Shown here: positions 12,678 through 23,754 of the stretch, piece after piece
Numbering within the stretch: position 1 is the first letter of the stretch
How the letters are laid out: each line of letters begins with the position of its first letter
DNA from: Phalacrocorax aristotelis
Lineage: Eukaryota > Chordata > Aves > Suliformes > Phalacrocoracidae
Length of the DNA: 64,000 bases
NCBI RefSeq assembly: GCF_949628215.1
Contig: NC_134311.1
Coordinates: 13,206,582-13,270,581, forward strand
Direction of reading: 5' to 3'
Translations under genes and position numbers: made by a program
The notes under the pieces: model-generated
What the model saw: only the letters and a program-made list of their open reading frames with translations
Told to the model about the DNA's origin: nothing
Database searches by the model: none

Positions 12678-12963
12678 ATGGCGGGCGCGGCCCCGGCCCC
12701 GGCCCCGGCCCCCGCCCCGACTGAGGAGAAGGAGAAGGAGAAGGAGAAGGAGAAGGAGGAGGAGGAGGAGGAGGAGGAGGAGGAGGAGACGGAGGAGAAG
12801 AAGGAGGAGGAAGAAGGAGGAGAGGAGGAAGAAAAGGCTTCGTCCGCGGCGAGCAGACGGCTGCCTCTCTCGTCGGCGGCGCTGTCGAGGATCGAGAGGA
12901 ACCGACAGCGGGCGCTGGCACTGCGGCAGGCGCGGCTGGCGGCCCGGCCCTACCCTGCCGCAG
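12678..12963 (+). CDS. XPA: XPA coding exon 1
   Basis: Encodes residues 1-95 plus the first base of codon 96. The donor is CAG|GTCGGA. It carries the expanded Ala-Pro and Glu/Lys stretch and then the conserved [12 protein letters not shown] segment. Confidence 0.9.
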
Positions 12964-15900
12964 GTCGGATGGCGGCGGCGGTGGCGGCGGGGCCCGGCCG
13001 CGACGGGCGGCGCCCCGCGCCCTTTCTTTTTTTTCGGGAAGGGGGTCGGGGGGTGCGCCGCGCTGCCGTTGGGCGCGAGGCGGGGGGGGAAGGGGGAGCG
13101 GGAAAGCCGGGGGGGGGGGGGGGGAAGCTGGCGCCGCGGCGCGCGAGAGGGCCCCCCCCCCTCCCCCCACGTGCGGGGGGGGGGAGGGGGGGGCCCTCGC
13201 GCGGGCGCGAGCGAGCGCGGCGCGGCCCCCCGCCTCGCGCCGCGGGGGAGAGAGCACGCGCCCGTTCGCGCGCCCCCTGGCGGCGGCGGCGGTAACGCGG
13301 CGTCTCGTTTGTCTTGTGCAGGCGGCGTGCGGGCGCGCGGCCCCCCCAAGGTCGTCGATACGGGAGGGGGCTTCTTCCTGGAGGAGGAGGAGGAGGTGGC
13401 GGCGGAGGAAGAGCCCGGCGCCGCCGAGAAGATCGTGCATCCCCCCGGTAACGAGAAAAAAAAAGCAAAAAAAACCCCACCCCAATTCCCCTCCAAAAAA
13501 AAAAAAAAATCCCTGAAGCCCCCGGTGGCGGGAGCGGCGGCGGGCGGGGCGCGGGGGGCGGCGCCGCGCGGAGCGGGGGGGGGGGGAGGGCAGGAAGGCG
13601 CGGGGGCGACAGCGAGCCCGGCCCGGCCCGGCGGCGGGGCGGGAGGCAGGCATAGGCGCCTTTTTTTTTTTTTTTTTTTTTCCCGGGCTTTTTTTTCCCC
13701 CCCTTTCTTCCTCCCCCCTCCCCCACCCCCCTCCCCCACCCCCTCCTCCTCCTCCTAACGCGTCTTTCTGGATGTGCTCGATTTCTGGCGCGTCCGATTC
13801 TTTCAGCATTAAAGAGGCTAGCAAATACGCGGTAATTAAAAATGGAAGAATTTTAAGCCTCGGAAGTGGGACACAGTCAGTGCCCTTGGGTATATCCGCT
13901 TTTTTCTTTTTTTGTTTTCTCTCTTTCCCCGATAAACGTTATTTACACGATTTCTTTCGGGAATTTGAATTTTAAAACGAAAATAAGCGTTTTAATCGGC
14001 GTGGCTTCGTCGGTTCTGGGAATTTCGAGGTTGATACCGTTAATGCCAAGATTAGAGCACTGCTGCAGTGCCAGCTTTTGTCGTTATAAAACGTACTGAC
14101 GCCAAGTTGCTGATCGTTTGGTGGAGGATTTCGACATATTGGCTTGTGATATTCTCCCTCCAAAAAGCAAATGGAGAAGTAAGGATCCCAAAATAGATTC
14201 ACTTTCTTCTCTGGGATTGCCTTTGTCTTGCTTTGTTCGGCTCTGAATCAGCTGCAGGGCTGTTGGTGCAGTGTATCTCTTTGTTAGATATCGCCACCAG
14301 ATTTCGTTAAAGAGCGTAAACAACTAGCAGCCCTACTTCTTTTTGGGGGCTAATGTTTAAATTAATGTTTAAACTAAGCAGATCTGGGGTGCCTTTGTGC
14401 TGGGGCTATTTTTGCTGTGTAATTCATAATGTCATTGTGTTAATAAAATGTCGTTATGTTCGGGAGTACTGCCTTAAATGATGAAATGTGACGTGAGAGC
14501 ATGGCTATGTGGAGTACCGAGCATCCCACTGTCGCTAGCAGGACTGAGTTGGCATAAAATGTCGTCTTTGCTAGATCGAGCCTGCTATAAATGCAAACGC
14601 AATTAAAAATGTATGGTGCTGCATGTCAAGCATTAATCTTCTGTTTCAGATATTGTTAATGTTCTGCAGCATTACCTCACTTTTAGCTTATGAAACTGTA
14701 TAAAAATGTTGATTTTCTGCTAGAATTACAATGTTACTGTTAAAGGACTATTCCCTATAGCTGCGTTACCTGAATCGGTGTTTCTTGGTGTCACATGGAA
14801 CATAAAGCAGATGGCGATGACGTTGGAGGTGATCTACCCGGCGAGGATGCGGCCAGAAGTGATGGCCGGCAGTGGGATGAGTCTGGGCTTGGAGCAGTGC
14901 TGAGAGGGCTTGGGGAGAGGATTGTAGTGGAGCTCCATCCCCATTCCACTCCTAGCAGCTCTCTGGCCATCCACCTCCATGTCTGCCGGCTGCAGTGGAC
15001 CCAGAGCCTTGCCAACCACCTCAGGCCTCCGTTGAGCTCATTTAGGGAGAGGCAGGTGTGGCTGAGCCTGGAAAAAAACAGGAGCAGAGCTGAGAGGACT
15101 ATGATGCCAGTGCAGCTCCTGTATGCTTCCTGCTCTAGCCACCCTCTTCGAACCGCATGCCCTTCCCTGCTTCCTCCTGTCCCTGCCCGCACGTCCTCTT
15201 AAATCAGGATGTAGCTCTGAGGGCCGGGACGGAGGAAGCTGTAGGAGGGGATATGAAGCACTTTATGGGGAAACGTGGAGAATTTTTTTTTTTTTTAAAC
15301 AATGGCTAAGTCGAAACAAATGTGTGCATTTGAATGTTGAAATCCAATACTTAATGCAGTGAACCTTCTAGCAAGAACAGAAATATAAAAGCAGAGATGG
15401 GTTGCGTGATAACGGGTTTGAATTTGTACTGTATCTTTGTGGAAAACTTAATAGAGGAGCGAAACTAGTCTGTAACAAATACTATGAGAACTCTAATGTA
15501 AATTTTAGTAAAATTGATTGTCATACCAATTCCAGATGCTTGTTTTTAACGTGGTAGTTCCTTAAAAAAAATTTCTTTCCATTAGCACCTGTCCTAGAAT
15601 TTGACTATCTCATCTGTGGAGACTGTGGCAAAGAATTCATGGATTCCTACCTTATGCAGCACTTTGATTGGGCAACATGTGATAATTGCAGGTACTACAA
15701 ATCAGGAGAGGGAAGCTTTATTTTATGTGAAGATTGCTGGCTATAATTTAGTTAATTACAATCATTCTGTTTAATTAAAAAAGCTGTCAGCAAAGAGACA
15801 TTTTTCAGTAGCATGAGAGTTTACTGAAAAAGTAAATGGAAGTTGAGTGGTAATCTCTGTATTTTCCGTTACGGAAGCAAAGAACAGTGGCATTGTCTGG

Positions 15901-18900
15901 TGAGCCTGACTTGGGGTAGGGGACGTCAGTAGATTTTTACGTAACATTCCGGAAACATGTCTTGAGAGCAGTTGGGGTGTTAGTCAGCGTGGAATTGGGT
16001 GTCTGGTTGCAGACTAGAGCTATTCGATGGAACACAGAGTACCTGCTGTCTGGAGTGGGGCGGGGATCCAGGAGTGTTTGCTGAATTACCCCAGTGAAGT
16101 TAGTACTTTGGCCGAGCGAGTGGGCCGGCGGTGTGGCAGCAAAGGGCAGAACCCTTGCGGCAGGCTACCGGCTGACCTGCAGGCTAAGCAGGAGTTTGAC
16201 CTTGAGAGGAAGGCAGTCTCTACACTCTTACCTTTAACACAGAAAATGCTCCGAAAGCCATCAAAATAACCAGGGCAATGAAACCAGCTCTGGAGCAGCC
16301 AGCCACCCCTAAGAGCGAGGGTGAATGGGTGGTGGGGGAGGGAAAGCTCACAGCTAGGAGTTAGAATCTTGAGAGCTTCCTGGCTTGCCCCAGGGAGCAG
16401 CCGGGGGCGTGCACATGCTGTAGGGCGTTCACAGTCTTCAGGGGCAAAGTGCTGTCTCGGGGAGGCAAGGTGGGTGGAAAAAAGGGTGTTACGGAGAAGG
16501 CTTGAGCCTTCATGGTTTTTCTAAGTAGCTCTTGCAGCTGAACGTTTGGAGCTCCTTGGCATGTTAGCTTTTACTGTGAACTTTGAATTGTAGTAAAGCT
16601 GCATTTGCAGCAGTACTTCCTTGATGGTGGTTGTTAGCACTTGCTGTTTGGCAGATCGTTCCAGCTCAAGTAATTCAAGTTACACTTCAGTCAGGATTGC
16701 GTAAATGTAATTTTTTTTTTTATTAACTTATGAAGGCTGCTGTGGTTACACAGTTTTTCGTTATCTGGTAAAAGTTACAGTTTTTCAAGGTCTTTACTTT
16801 GCGGTTTGTCTGCCTACTGCCTTGCATTTAGAAATAAGTGCTCTGTCGGTTGCTAATCTGTTTCTGGGATCTGGAAGCATATGGAGTGTGTATATTCTCA
16901 GGTGATCTGACCTATCTCACATTACACATTCTTTCTGTCTTGACCATGTGTCAGGCTTGTACTTTTGTCCTCTTTAGTTGCATCTGGGTTAGGTGAATAC
17001 CTAAAATGACGCATACTCCTTTTAAGTTTCAGTTACTCCCTCTTCTAAGAATATAGAAGAAAAGCCCTTCTAGAAAAACAGGCTTTTCAGCCTGTGTTTG
17101 CTCAAATGGGAGAATTTTTAAACTTAACTTCAGTAAACCTGTCTCAAAGTTTAGCTAGATAGAGTCCAAAGCTACTTGCATGCATTAAAGACTGGGAGGA
17201 TGAGGGCTGCCTGTATTTCAGGAATGTTAGAAGCGATGGGGACTTAGATGTTAATAATGTGGTTTTTCAGGTCTAGCTTTCTCATAGTTGTTTTACATCT
17301 TCCAGAGATGCTGAAGATAAACATAAGCTTATAACAAGGACAGAAGCAAAAGAACAGTATCTTCTTAAAGACTGTGACCTAGACAAGAGGGAACCAGTGC
17401 TCAGATTCATTGTGAAGAAAAACCCTCATAATTCACGGTGGGGTGACATGAAACTTTATTTAAAACTACAGGTATAGAAACTGTTAGCGTATTTCAGACC
17501 TCTTTTTACCTTCATAGAACTTCGGTAGCCAAAGTGGTGTGACTTTGGTTCTGATCTCTGAACGATTTTTGTCAAGTATGTTATGCATAGCTGTGTAAAT
17601 TTTCTGTGTAGTTAGAGAGCTGTAGTCCAAATTAATTAAAATATCTGTGTTTAAGAGCATTTAAAAGATATTCATGGACCATGACCCCAGTGGTTTGCCC
17701 AATTACAGGTCACAAAGTGCATGGCCTTTCAGCGCTTCTCTGAAACGTGTGGGGCAGATGCTGCTGTGCGTGGCCCTTTGTAGCTGTGGCCTTGTGTTCG
17801 CAGCTCTGCCCTCAGAGGCAGCAGGAAAAGCAAGTAGGTTTTCCAGGGCTTTTGTCATTTCTTGTTTGCTACTTTTATAGGAATGCTGCTGCTTTTGTGG
17901 AATATGCACAAAATGAGAGCCGGGTTTGACTTCACTGAGTATTGTTAGATCTAGCTGATACTAAAGATCAGTGTTATCTCTTTCTGTGAAAGGAATGCCA
18001 TGTTTGCTGGTCAGGAGCAGAGAACAGATGGGGGGCAGAAGCAAGATTGGGTTGACTTGTGTGTGTGTAGGGAAAAAATTAAATTAGCGAGTTAGAATGG
18101 TTCATTTTTATTGATTCAGGGATAAAAAGAAACACCTTTATGTCCATCCTGTAGGTAATCAAGCGTTCTCTTGAAGTCTGGGGTAGTGAAGAATCATTGC
18201 AAGAAGCAAGGGACCTCCGCCGTGACAGCCGGGAGAAGATGAAGCAGAAGAAGTTTGATAAGAAAGTCAAAGGTAAAGGGTTAAACTTGGATACTGCAGT
18301 TACCTAAAGTACAGTATGGTCCTGTTTGAATTTGTTGCCGCATCTGATTGAAGTATTCAGAAAATCTTCAGTGTGGCAAAATGGAGGTTTTCAGGAGCTG
18401 TGTGGGTAAGCCTGGAGCAGTCTGGTCTGACCTCACAGCTGACTTATTTTGGGCAGAGGGTTGGACTGGAGATCTGAGGTCCCTTCCAACCTGAACTGCC
18501 CCGTTGTCCTATGGGCGTGATGTAAGTGACAGAAATCAGTTATGACAGTTTATGATGGTGTTTCTTAAACTTTTTGGTATGACCCAGAATGTGCCATAGA
18601 TTGTTCCCGATACTTTTCCTGACTTGGAGAGGAACACAGATTTTTGTGGCAGTGGGTTATAATTCTGTTGTCCATGTGCCTTTGGGTGGGGTAACCGTAA
18701 ATGGAGGTAGAAAATGTGTTTTCCCACTGTTCACAGTATTCCCAGCTGCTCTTGCTACTGCTCGTTTTTCTTGTTTTTTTCCTGATAAATTAGGACAGTG
18801 TTCAATGTGTAGAACTTTTGGAAAACACCTCCAGCACAGACATGCTAGTAATTTTAAAACAGACTGTATGGTTGTTTCTTGGCGAGAGCTGTGGCTTACC

Positions 18901-19890
18901 AAGCTGTCTGTGCTGCCCAAGCATCCGTGCTTCACTTCAGGTCAGCATTCAGAGGGGCAGTAAACTGAAGCTGGGTGTCCCAGGGTTGTCTGGAGGAGGC
19001 AGAACATGAGGCTTGAGCTGATAACCCCTGCCTTGGCCATTTTGGTGTGCACCGCACAGGAGGACTGGCAGCACCCTGTAGCTGAGATGCCAGAGTTCAG
19101 TGCAAGTACAGGCCTTAACGTGATGAAGTTTGTGGCCTCAATGGCTTGGCTCAAAGCGTGACTAGGTTTGCTGTTTGGTATGCTTGCCACCCACTTGCAA
19201 CATTGGGATAATATCTTGGGCTGAACTGCCAGCCTGTGCTCTCTTGAAAACGCGCTGACTTCACTGCGGCTGCTGCAGAGGCAACTCACGTTATTGGGCG
19301 TAAAGCTTAGAGAATGCCAAGTCATTTGGGAGGTTTACTGTGACCTGAATGAAAAGTACTCTCTCTTGGTCATGTAAAACAATGAGGTGTTTTATAAAAA
19401 CTTTCTCTCTGCATTCCACCTACCCCCTTTAGATACCTTTGAATGGCTTTGTGAAAAAAGGCAGTGGGCAACGCATACTTAGTCCAGATGGAGAATCTTC
19501 TCCTGTGAGATTGCACGTCTGTGTGGTTCTTACCCTTTAAATTATGCAAACAAGGTGAAGATTGCAGGGCAAGTCAAAGCTTGTTCTTGCAACAGCAGGT
19601 TCTCACTAAAAATGTGTGGAAGACTGGCCATAAGCAGATTGATGTCTGTAGTCCTCAGAAAGGGGTTTAGCTTGAGTTTTGTTCACCATGATTTAAGATC
19701 TATTAAAATCTTAAAATTTTTCTTTTATTATTTCTTATCAGAACTCCGCCGTGCTGTGAGGAGTAGTTTGTGGAAGAAAGCAGCTAGTATCCATGAACAT
19801 GAGTATGGACCAGAAGAAAACATTGATGAAGATACATATAAAAAGACCTGTACTGTATGTGGCCATGAATTAACTTATGAGAAGATGTAG
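12678..19890 (+). CDS. XPA: DNA repair protein complementing XP-A cells (XPA)
   Basis: XPA is the scaffold that verifies damage and positions RPA, TFIIH and ERCC1-XPF in nucleotide excision repair in the nucleus. Coding exons are 12678-12963, 13322-13447, 15586-15691, 17306-17471, 18155-18272 and 19742-19890. They join in frame to 951 bases, 316 residues plus TAG. The start lies in a strong Kozak context (GCCGCCATGG). Visible parts in order: Ala-Pro repeat (residues 5-14); Glu/Lys-rich block (about 15-53); basic helix [16 protein letters not shown] (71-86); ERCC1-binding TGGGF motif in exon 2 followed by an acidic run; C4 zinc finger Cys148, Cys151, Cys169, Cys172 with the family spacing 2-17-2; DNA-binding domain through exon 5; and C-terminal [14 protein letters not shown], the TFIIH-contact end. 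Human XPA has 273 residues; the extra length is nearly all in exon 1. The gene converges on NCBP1. The family assignment is certain; exon ends follow GT-AG sites and reading phase. Confidence 0.96.
13076..13195 (+). repeat. G-run tract in XPA intron 1 (G-quadruplex candidate)
   Basis: There are many runs of four or more G, including one of about 16 at 13111-13126 and others at 13175-13190, with a C-rich stretch between them at 13151-13166. The transcript of this short first intron could fold into G-quadruplexes. Run lengths in such DNA are often miscounted by sequencing. Confidence 0.7.
13264..13286 (-). promoter_or_regulatory. CTCF-like motif in XPA intron 1
   Basis: On the minus strand the core reads CCGCCAGGGGGCGCG, close to the CTCF consensus CCASYAGRKGGCRSY. 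It sits inside the CpG island, between the first two coding exons. This is a motif match only; GC-rich islands give chance matches. Confidence 0.3.
13322..13447 (+). CDS. XPA: XPA coding exon 2
   Basis: Encodes residues 96-137 with split codons at both ends. The acceptor is TTGTGCAG| and the donor is [26 protein letters not shown] is the ERCC1-binding motif and acidic run. Confidence 0.92.
13661..13756 (+). repeat. Polypyrimidine tract (T21 then C/T-rich)
   Basis: A run of 21 T is followed by a nearly pure C/T stretch of TTTCCCCCC, CCCCCTCCCCCAC and CTCCTCCTCC units. It lies early in XPA intron 2 at the downstream edge of the CpG island. No element of known family is recognised. Confidence 0.85.
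14791..15260. other. GC-richer block in XPA intron 2, unassigned
   Basis: This block stands out from the AT-rich intron around it and has open frames of 133-135 codons on both strands over nearly the same span. Neither frame shows a known domain or a usable splice context. It may be an old repeat insertion that I cannot name. Confidence 0.35.
15586..15691 (+). CDS. XPA: XPA coding exon 3 (zinc finger)
   Basis: Encodes residues 138-172 plus two bases of codon 173, including the whole C4 zinc finger from [14 protein letters not shown] to ATCDNC. The acceptor is TTAG| and the donor is GCAG|GTACTA. Confidence 0.96.
17306..17471 (+). CDS. XPA: XPA coding exon 4
   Basis: Encodes residues 173-228, starting [15 protein letters not shown] and ending MKLYLKLQ. 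This is the core of the DNA- and RPA70-binding domain. It ends in phase 0 at CAG|GTATAG. Confidence 0.96.
18155..18272 (+). CDS. XPA: XPA coding exon 5
   Basis: Encodes residues 229-267 plus one base, from [14 protein letters not shown] to KKFDKKVK. This is the basic helical end of the DNA-binding domain. Confidence 0.96.
18375..18515 (+). mobile_element. CR1 LINE 3'-end fragment in XPA intron 5
   Basis: The segment GGGCAGAGGGTTGGACTGGA followed by GAGGTCCCTTCCAACCTGAA is the familiar 3' untranslated tail of avian CR1 in sense orientation. The terminal 8-bp repeat is degraded to about CCTATG. It is a truncated, moderately old copy. Confidence 0.75.
19742..19890 (+). CDS. XPA: XPA coding exon 6 and stop
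   Basis: Encodes residues 268-316, [13 protein letters not shown] to HELTYEKM, then TAG at 19888-19890. The acceptor is TTATCAG|. Confidence 0.97.
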
Positions 19891-19938
19891 CGCTTATCTG
19901 GTTTTTTTTATTTCATTATCTTTTAAAAGGTATTCTGT

Positions 19939-19954
19939 AATAAAGTGAAATAAA
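19939..19954 (+). terminator. XPA: XPA polyadenylation signals
   Basis: Two AATAAA hexamers at 19939-19944 and 19949-19954 lie 49 and 59 bases after the XPA stop. They imply a very short 3' UTR with cleavage near 19,970. Confidence 0.85.
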
Positions 19955-19975
19955 TGGTAATTATGAACAAGCTGT

Positions 19976-21275
19976 TGTCATATTTGGTGAAGAATGATGT
20001 TCCTTGGTTGTAAGAAACTCTGCAGAACAATAAGCTTTGGCTTTTAAGCTAGATCTTAGGGTAGAATATAATGCATTTTTAACAGTTCAGGCCAGAAGGT
20101 AAGTTGGTAGCATTCTGCTTCATCCACTGATGAAATGGAGGTGAACTCGCCCCTACTTGTCTGCTTTCCTTAAAGGGAAGTTGCTGTTATTGGTCATGGG
20201 TGGGCAGATAGAACCCTTCTGGAGGTTGGAGGCTGCGTCATGAAGCAGGTTTTCCTGCTTGGACTGAGACAATTGTGTCTCAAAAAGAGAGCTACGTGCT
20301 CCTGGGGAGGGTCCTTACATGTGCCCTCCAGTGCCATTTCTCCCAAGTTTTGGCCCAGAGACCAAAGTGACTTACACCACCACCTCAACGTTTTCATTTA
20401 CAAATTTCTAAAAAATACCTGTCCTTGGGGGTGGGGCAAAGTAGCCCCTCTCCCCAGGGTAGATTTAAGTGTGCCCAAATGACATCTACTTTCAGTGGAG
20501 GATGGATTTACTTTAAAGTTCCAATTTCAACTCTGCTTCTTAGAGGTGTTGGGGAAATGGCTGAAGGAAGGTGCTTGAGGCAGCAGCTCTGCCTGTTTGC
20601 CATCAGTAATAGGGCAGAGCTTAAAGTATGGAGAGCCTTAGGGGAGTGTGGGCTGTGTAGAACTGAAATGTGACAGGAGAGGTGTCTGGGAGGGTGGATG
20701 ACTGTTCCGCTCACAGCCCTTCAGTTCTCCAGCACTCTCCCATGGCCACAGCCCCCCTGGCCTACCCTCCCACCAAGCACAGAGGGCTCAGGGCACGTGG
20801 TGTTGGCTGGAAGGCATAGTCTTGGCAGAGGTTTTGGATCCAGTTGTCCAGGTTGTGGTTCTGACCTGGTGGTATCTTGGGTCCCAAAGCTTCCCCTCCC
20901 AGGCAGCTGGGTGGTGCATCAGCCACTGTGTATCACTTACCTGCAGGCAGGCTGCGGCAGCCACCCCTCTGAGCACAGTGGGCACACCCTACCTCGCCAC
21001 TGCCCAGAGGACAGGAGCTGGCAAGGGAGAGGGAGAATTTCCACACCAGCTGCCTCGCAGCACGCATGCGTGCCTCGCTTGGCTGTGCAGGTGGAGGCAG
21101 CGTGTTAGCTCAGCCCGCAGCGCAAGGCAGCAAAGGCTTGTGTTAGTCAGGGCAGCAGCAACAGTGCAGGGGAAATGAAACTGCTCCAAACCTGACTGCT
21201 CTACCACTGGCACAGCCCTGACATGACTGCTTTGGTTCAGTGGCCGCCAAAATAGGTAGGACAAACACTCACAGT
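19976..21275. other. Gap between the convergent 3' ends of XPA and NCBP1
   Basis: About 1.3 kb between the XPA poly(A) site and the probable distal NCBP1 poly(A) site. It is moderately GC-rich around 20.7-21.1 kb. Open frames on both strands there overlap each other and have no recognisable domain. I see no gene or classified repeat. Confidence 0.5.
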
Positions 21276-23640
21276 AGTAACCTGCTTCACCTTCATTTAT
21301 TTTTGCCTTTAATTGTGCATCTTTTTCCAACCACATCACATTTCTACAGCATCTTTACACTATCTGCCACCTCAGGCTTCAGCAGTTCCACGTTTCTCCA
21401 GTTAACTGCTGGTATCGCTACGCGAGCGTCTCATTCTCTTCCCTACAGCTCCAACCAGTCTCCCAGTCAAGTCAGGTGTACGCCACGTACAACGAGGGGA
21501 AGGTTTCCAACAGACCCAAGAAATGTAATCAAAACCCACACGCACCACGGAAGTCCAATCAATTTTCAAAGACATTGCTATTTGGTTTTAAATCGTAGGA
21601 TTATTACACTCAGGCATTTGCAACTGTATCCCCAGCACCTCTATTTGTCAAGGCTCAGAGGAAGTTACACGTTTCCAAGTTTTAACTGCGTTATCAGTTT
21701 TACACAAGTCACATTTATAGCCAGATCCCCACCATCAGTTAATATCAGAACTCTGATATTGATACGAGCCAGTGAAAAAAAACTATTAAAATTCAATTAA
21801 AACCTCTACAGTATTAAATGTTTCTTAAAAAATAAAAAAAAAAATCAACAAACTAAACCAACTATTTGATTCTCAAGAGCATTAACAGTGAAAGATTTGA
21901 AGCAGAACTCTGCGCATAACTGACAAAATCCTTGCATAAAGCAAATTTACAACAATTAACAGTATACCCTGAAAGAATGGAGGGATCAGTCAAACCAGAA
22001 AGGGTAAGCAGAGAAAGCAGAAGTAACAGATCTAAGTCTATGAGGATATATCGGATTGCTACAGGCCACACACAAACTTAGGTCAACACTCAAAGTATAA
22101 AGTTCCATTTTTAACCCTCCTCTCTTGATCAGGAGGTCAATTGGTCAACGTATGGATGAAATGCATTACTAGGTCTAACACTTGAAAAAATAGTTTGTAC
22201 AGGAACAAAATTACCCAAAGCTCATCACTTCCTAAGCTTAAACCAAATACCACTGTGTATAAAGTTCTTTAAACATTTATCTGCAAAATGAAGAGACCAT
22301 AAAGAGCCTGGAAATACACTGCACACTGACAGACCTGAGCACTGAAGGCAGTGTCTTTGCCACTCATCGCTGCTTATCTTAACACAGACCACTCCGGTTT
22401 GGCGTTTATGTACGTAATGTTATTTGTGTAACTCAAAACTAAGGCTACTCTATTTTCAGGTTGTGTTTTCCCAGTCTAAATCTCCCGTGAGATATTAGTT
22501 AATTGAGCACTGAAATGCTTTCTGAAGACATGGGAGCCACATGCTGTTGTCATATTTTAAAGCAAGGGAAGGGTAGCAGATGCAGCCACCGCAAAGCAGT
22601 TGTTACTAAGTCAGATGAGGTGAGGGCACCGGGTTCCTCCACCATCACTAGCAAAAGATCTCTGGCATCGCTGCAGGCCTGCAGGTCCAGCCCAGCACAA
22701 GCTCAGCAACCCAGCTAGCTACAGGCTGAAATAAAGGAACAAGCTGAGCACTGCCCTGCCCTCTCTCCTGGCATCCGGGGCGGGAGCTCCCACACCCTGG
22801 TAAAGTTTGCAGCACGCCAGTCAAAAGTTCGTTCCACTCCCACTCTTGCTTACTGTCCCCATTTACCACTGAAGATTACTGCCAGGAGCAGCTCATGATT
22901 CTTCAACTATACTGCAAAAAGGATTGCATTTTTCAGAAGTTGTCCATGAAGTTCCTCTACCGATTGTTTATAGCTACTGTTGTAAGACACTAGACAATAC
23001 ATTTTTTTTTTAAAAAAAGCATATTTCAATTGTATTACAACCATGTTCTTTCAAAATGTGAAAACCTAGCTGGCTTGGTAATAAATCCATATGCTCTATG
23101 CTACTTTAAAAGCTTAACTCAAATGTTTCGCATGCCCAAAGTTCAGACACTTTTCCTGTGCCATACTAGAGAGCTTACCACACCGTTCACTGAAAAGGTG
23201 CATTCCCTTTCATACTCACAAAACACTATGAACTGTTTCTCATTTCTGCAATTCCTTTGATTTAAGGGCCAGGCAGAGGTAACAAATTCTCCTGTTTGGG
23301 GTTTTTTGTTTGTTTTTTGCCTGATTTTTATTTTATATGAACAACAGGGGAGAAACCAAAAATACCGTCATGAAGTCAAGAGTCAAACCAAATTAAAATA
23401 CAATGAAAATAATTAATACTTTACTTTGTGGCTATCCCCTATCAGTCATATCTTGTAAGGCTTATGATGCTTACACAGTTTGCCCTTGGTTAGAGTACTG
23501 TACTGTTTTACATAGGAGCACATGAAAGCCAGTTTTAGTCAAAAATTTCTTCCATCCCCATGTCAAGTTCTCCCATTAAAAAATAAAAAAAATTAAATTT
23601 ATTGAAGTCCTGCAGACAAGACTCTGCCTGTGAATAATCC
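21276..23640 (-). other. NCBP1: Probable NCBP1 3' untranslated region
   Basis: The stretch follows the NCBP1 stop codon and is AT-rich. At its far end an AATAAA on the minus strand (TTTATT at 21296-21301) is followed by a GT-rich TGTGAGTGTTTGTCC downstream element, a good cleavage context. The resulting length of about 2.36 kb is similar to the long 3' UTR I recall for human NCBP1. Other AATAAA hexamers on the minus strand occur at 23598-23603, only about 40 bases after the stop, and at 23327-23332, so shorter forms are possible. Confidence 0.5.
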
Positions 23641-23754
23641 TCAGGCCTGCAGAGCACAGAACTGCTGAAACACAGCCAGTATGTGGTGGTCCAGTTCAGC
23701 TGTAAACAGGAGGTTCTCTAGGGTCACCATGTACTGCTGGATTATCTGGTGGTG
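23641..23754 (-). CDS. NCBP1: NCBP1 coding exon 23 and stop
   Basis: Residues 758-794, [16 protein letters not shown] to FQQFCALQA, then TGA (TCA on the plus strand at 23641-23643). Confidence 0.97.
   Translation of the reverse strand, partial: HHQIIQQYMVTLENLLFTAELDHHILAVFQQFCALQA

Larger units (their letters stand above)
11590..13760. promoter_or_regulatory. XPA: CpG island over the XPA promoter, exon 1 and exon 2
   Basis: This block is dense in CG dinucleotides and very GC-rich, in sharp contrast to the AT-rich DNA on both sides. It contains long C runs (for example 12428-12443 and 12452-12462), G-rich tracts in intron 1 and no obvious TATA box before the XPA start. A TGCGCGCATGCG sequence at 12524-12535 resembles the NRF1 recognition palindrome. 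The layout is typical of a broad housekeeping promoter. The several long open frames on both strands here come from GC-rich sequence lacking stop codons, apart from the two XPA exons. Confidence 0.8.

Noticed and set aside
12112-13824. Very long open frames (up to about 550 codons) on both strands of the XPA CpG island
   Set aside because: GC-rich DNA rarely makes stop codons. Only the parts in the XPA exon 1 and exon 2 frames, bounded by splice sites, match a known protein; the others are low-complexity Pro/Arg/Gly.
21240-21800. 186-codon plus-strand frame opposite the NCBP1 3' UTR
   Set aside because: No domain, no splice partners, and it lies antisense to the probable UTR of NCBP1. Its length is not unusual for the region.
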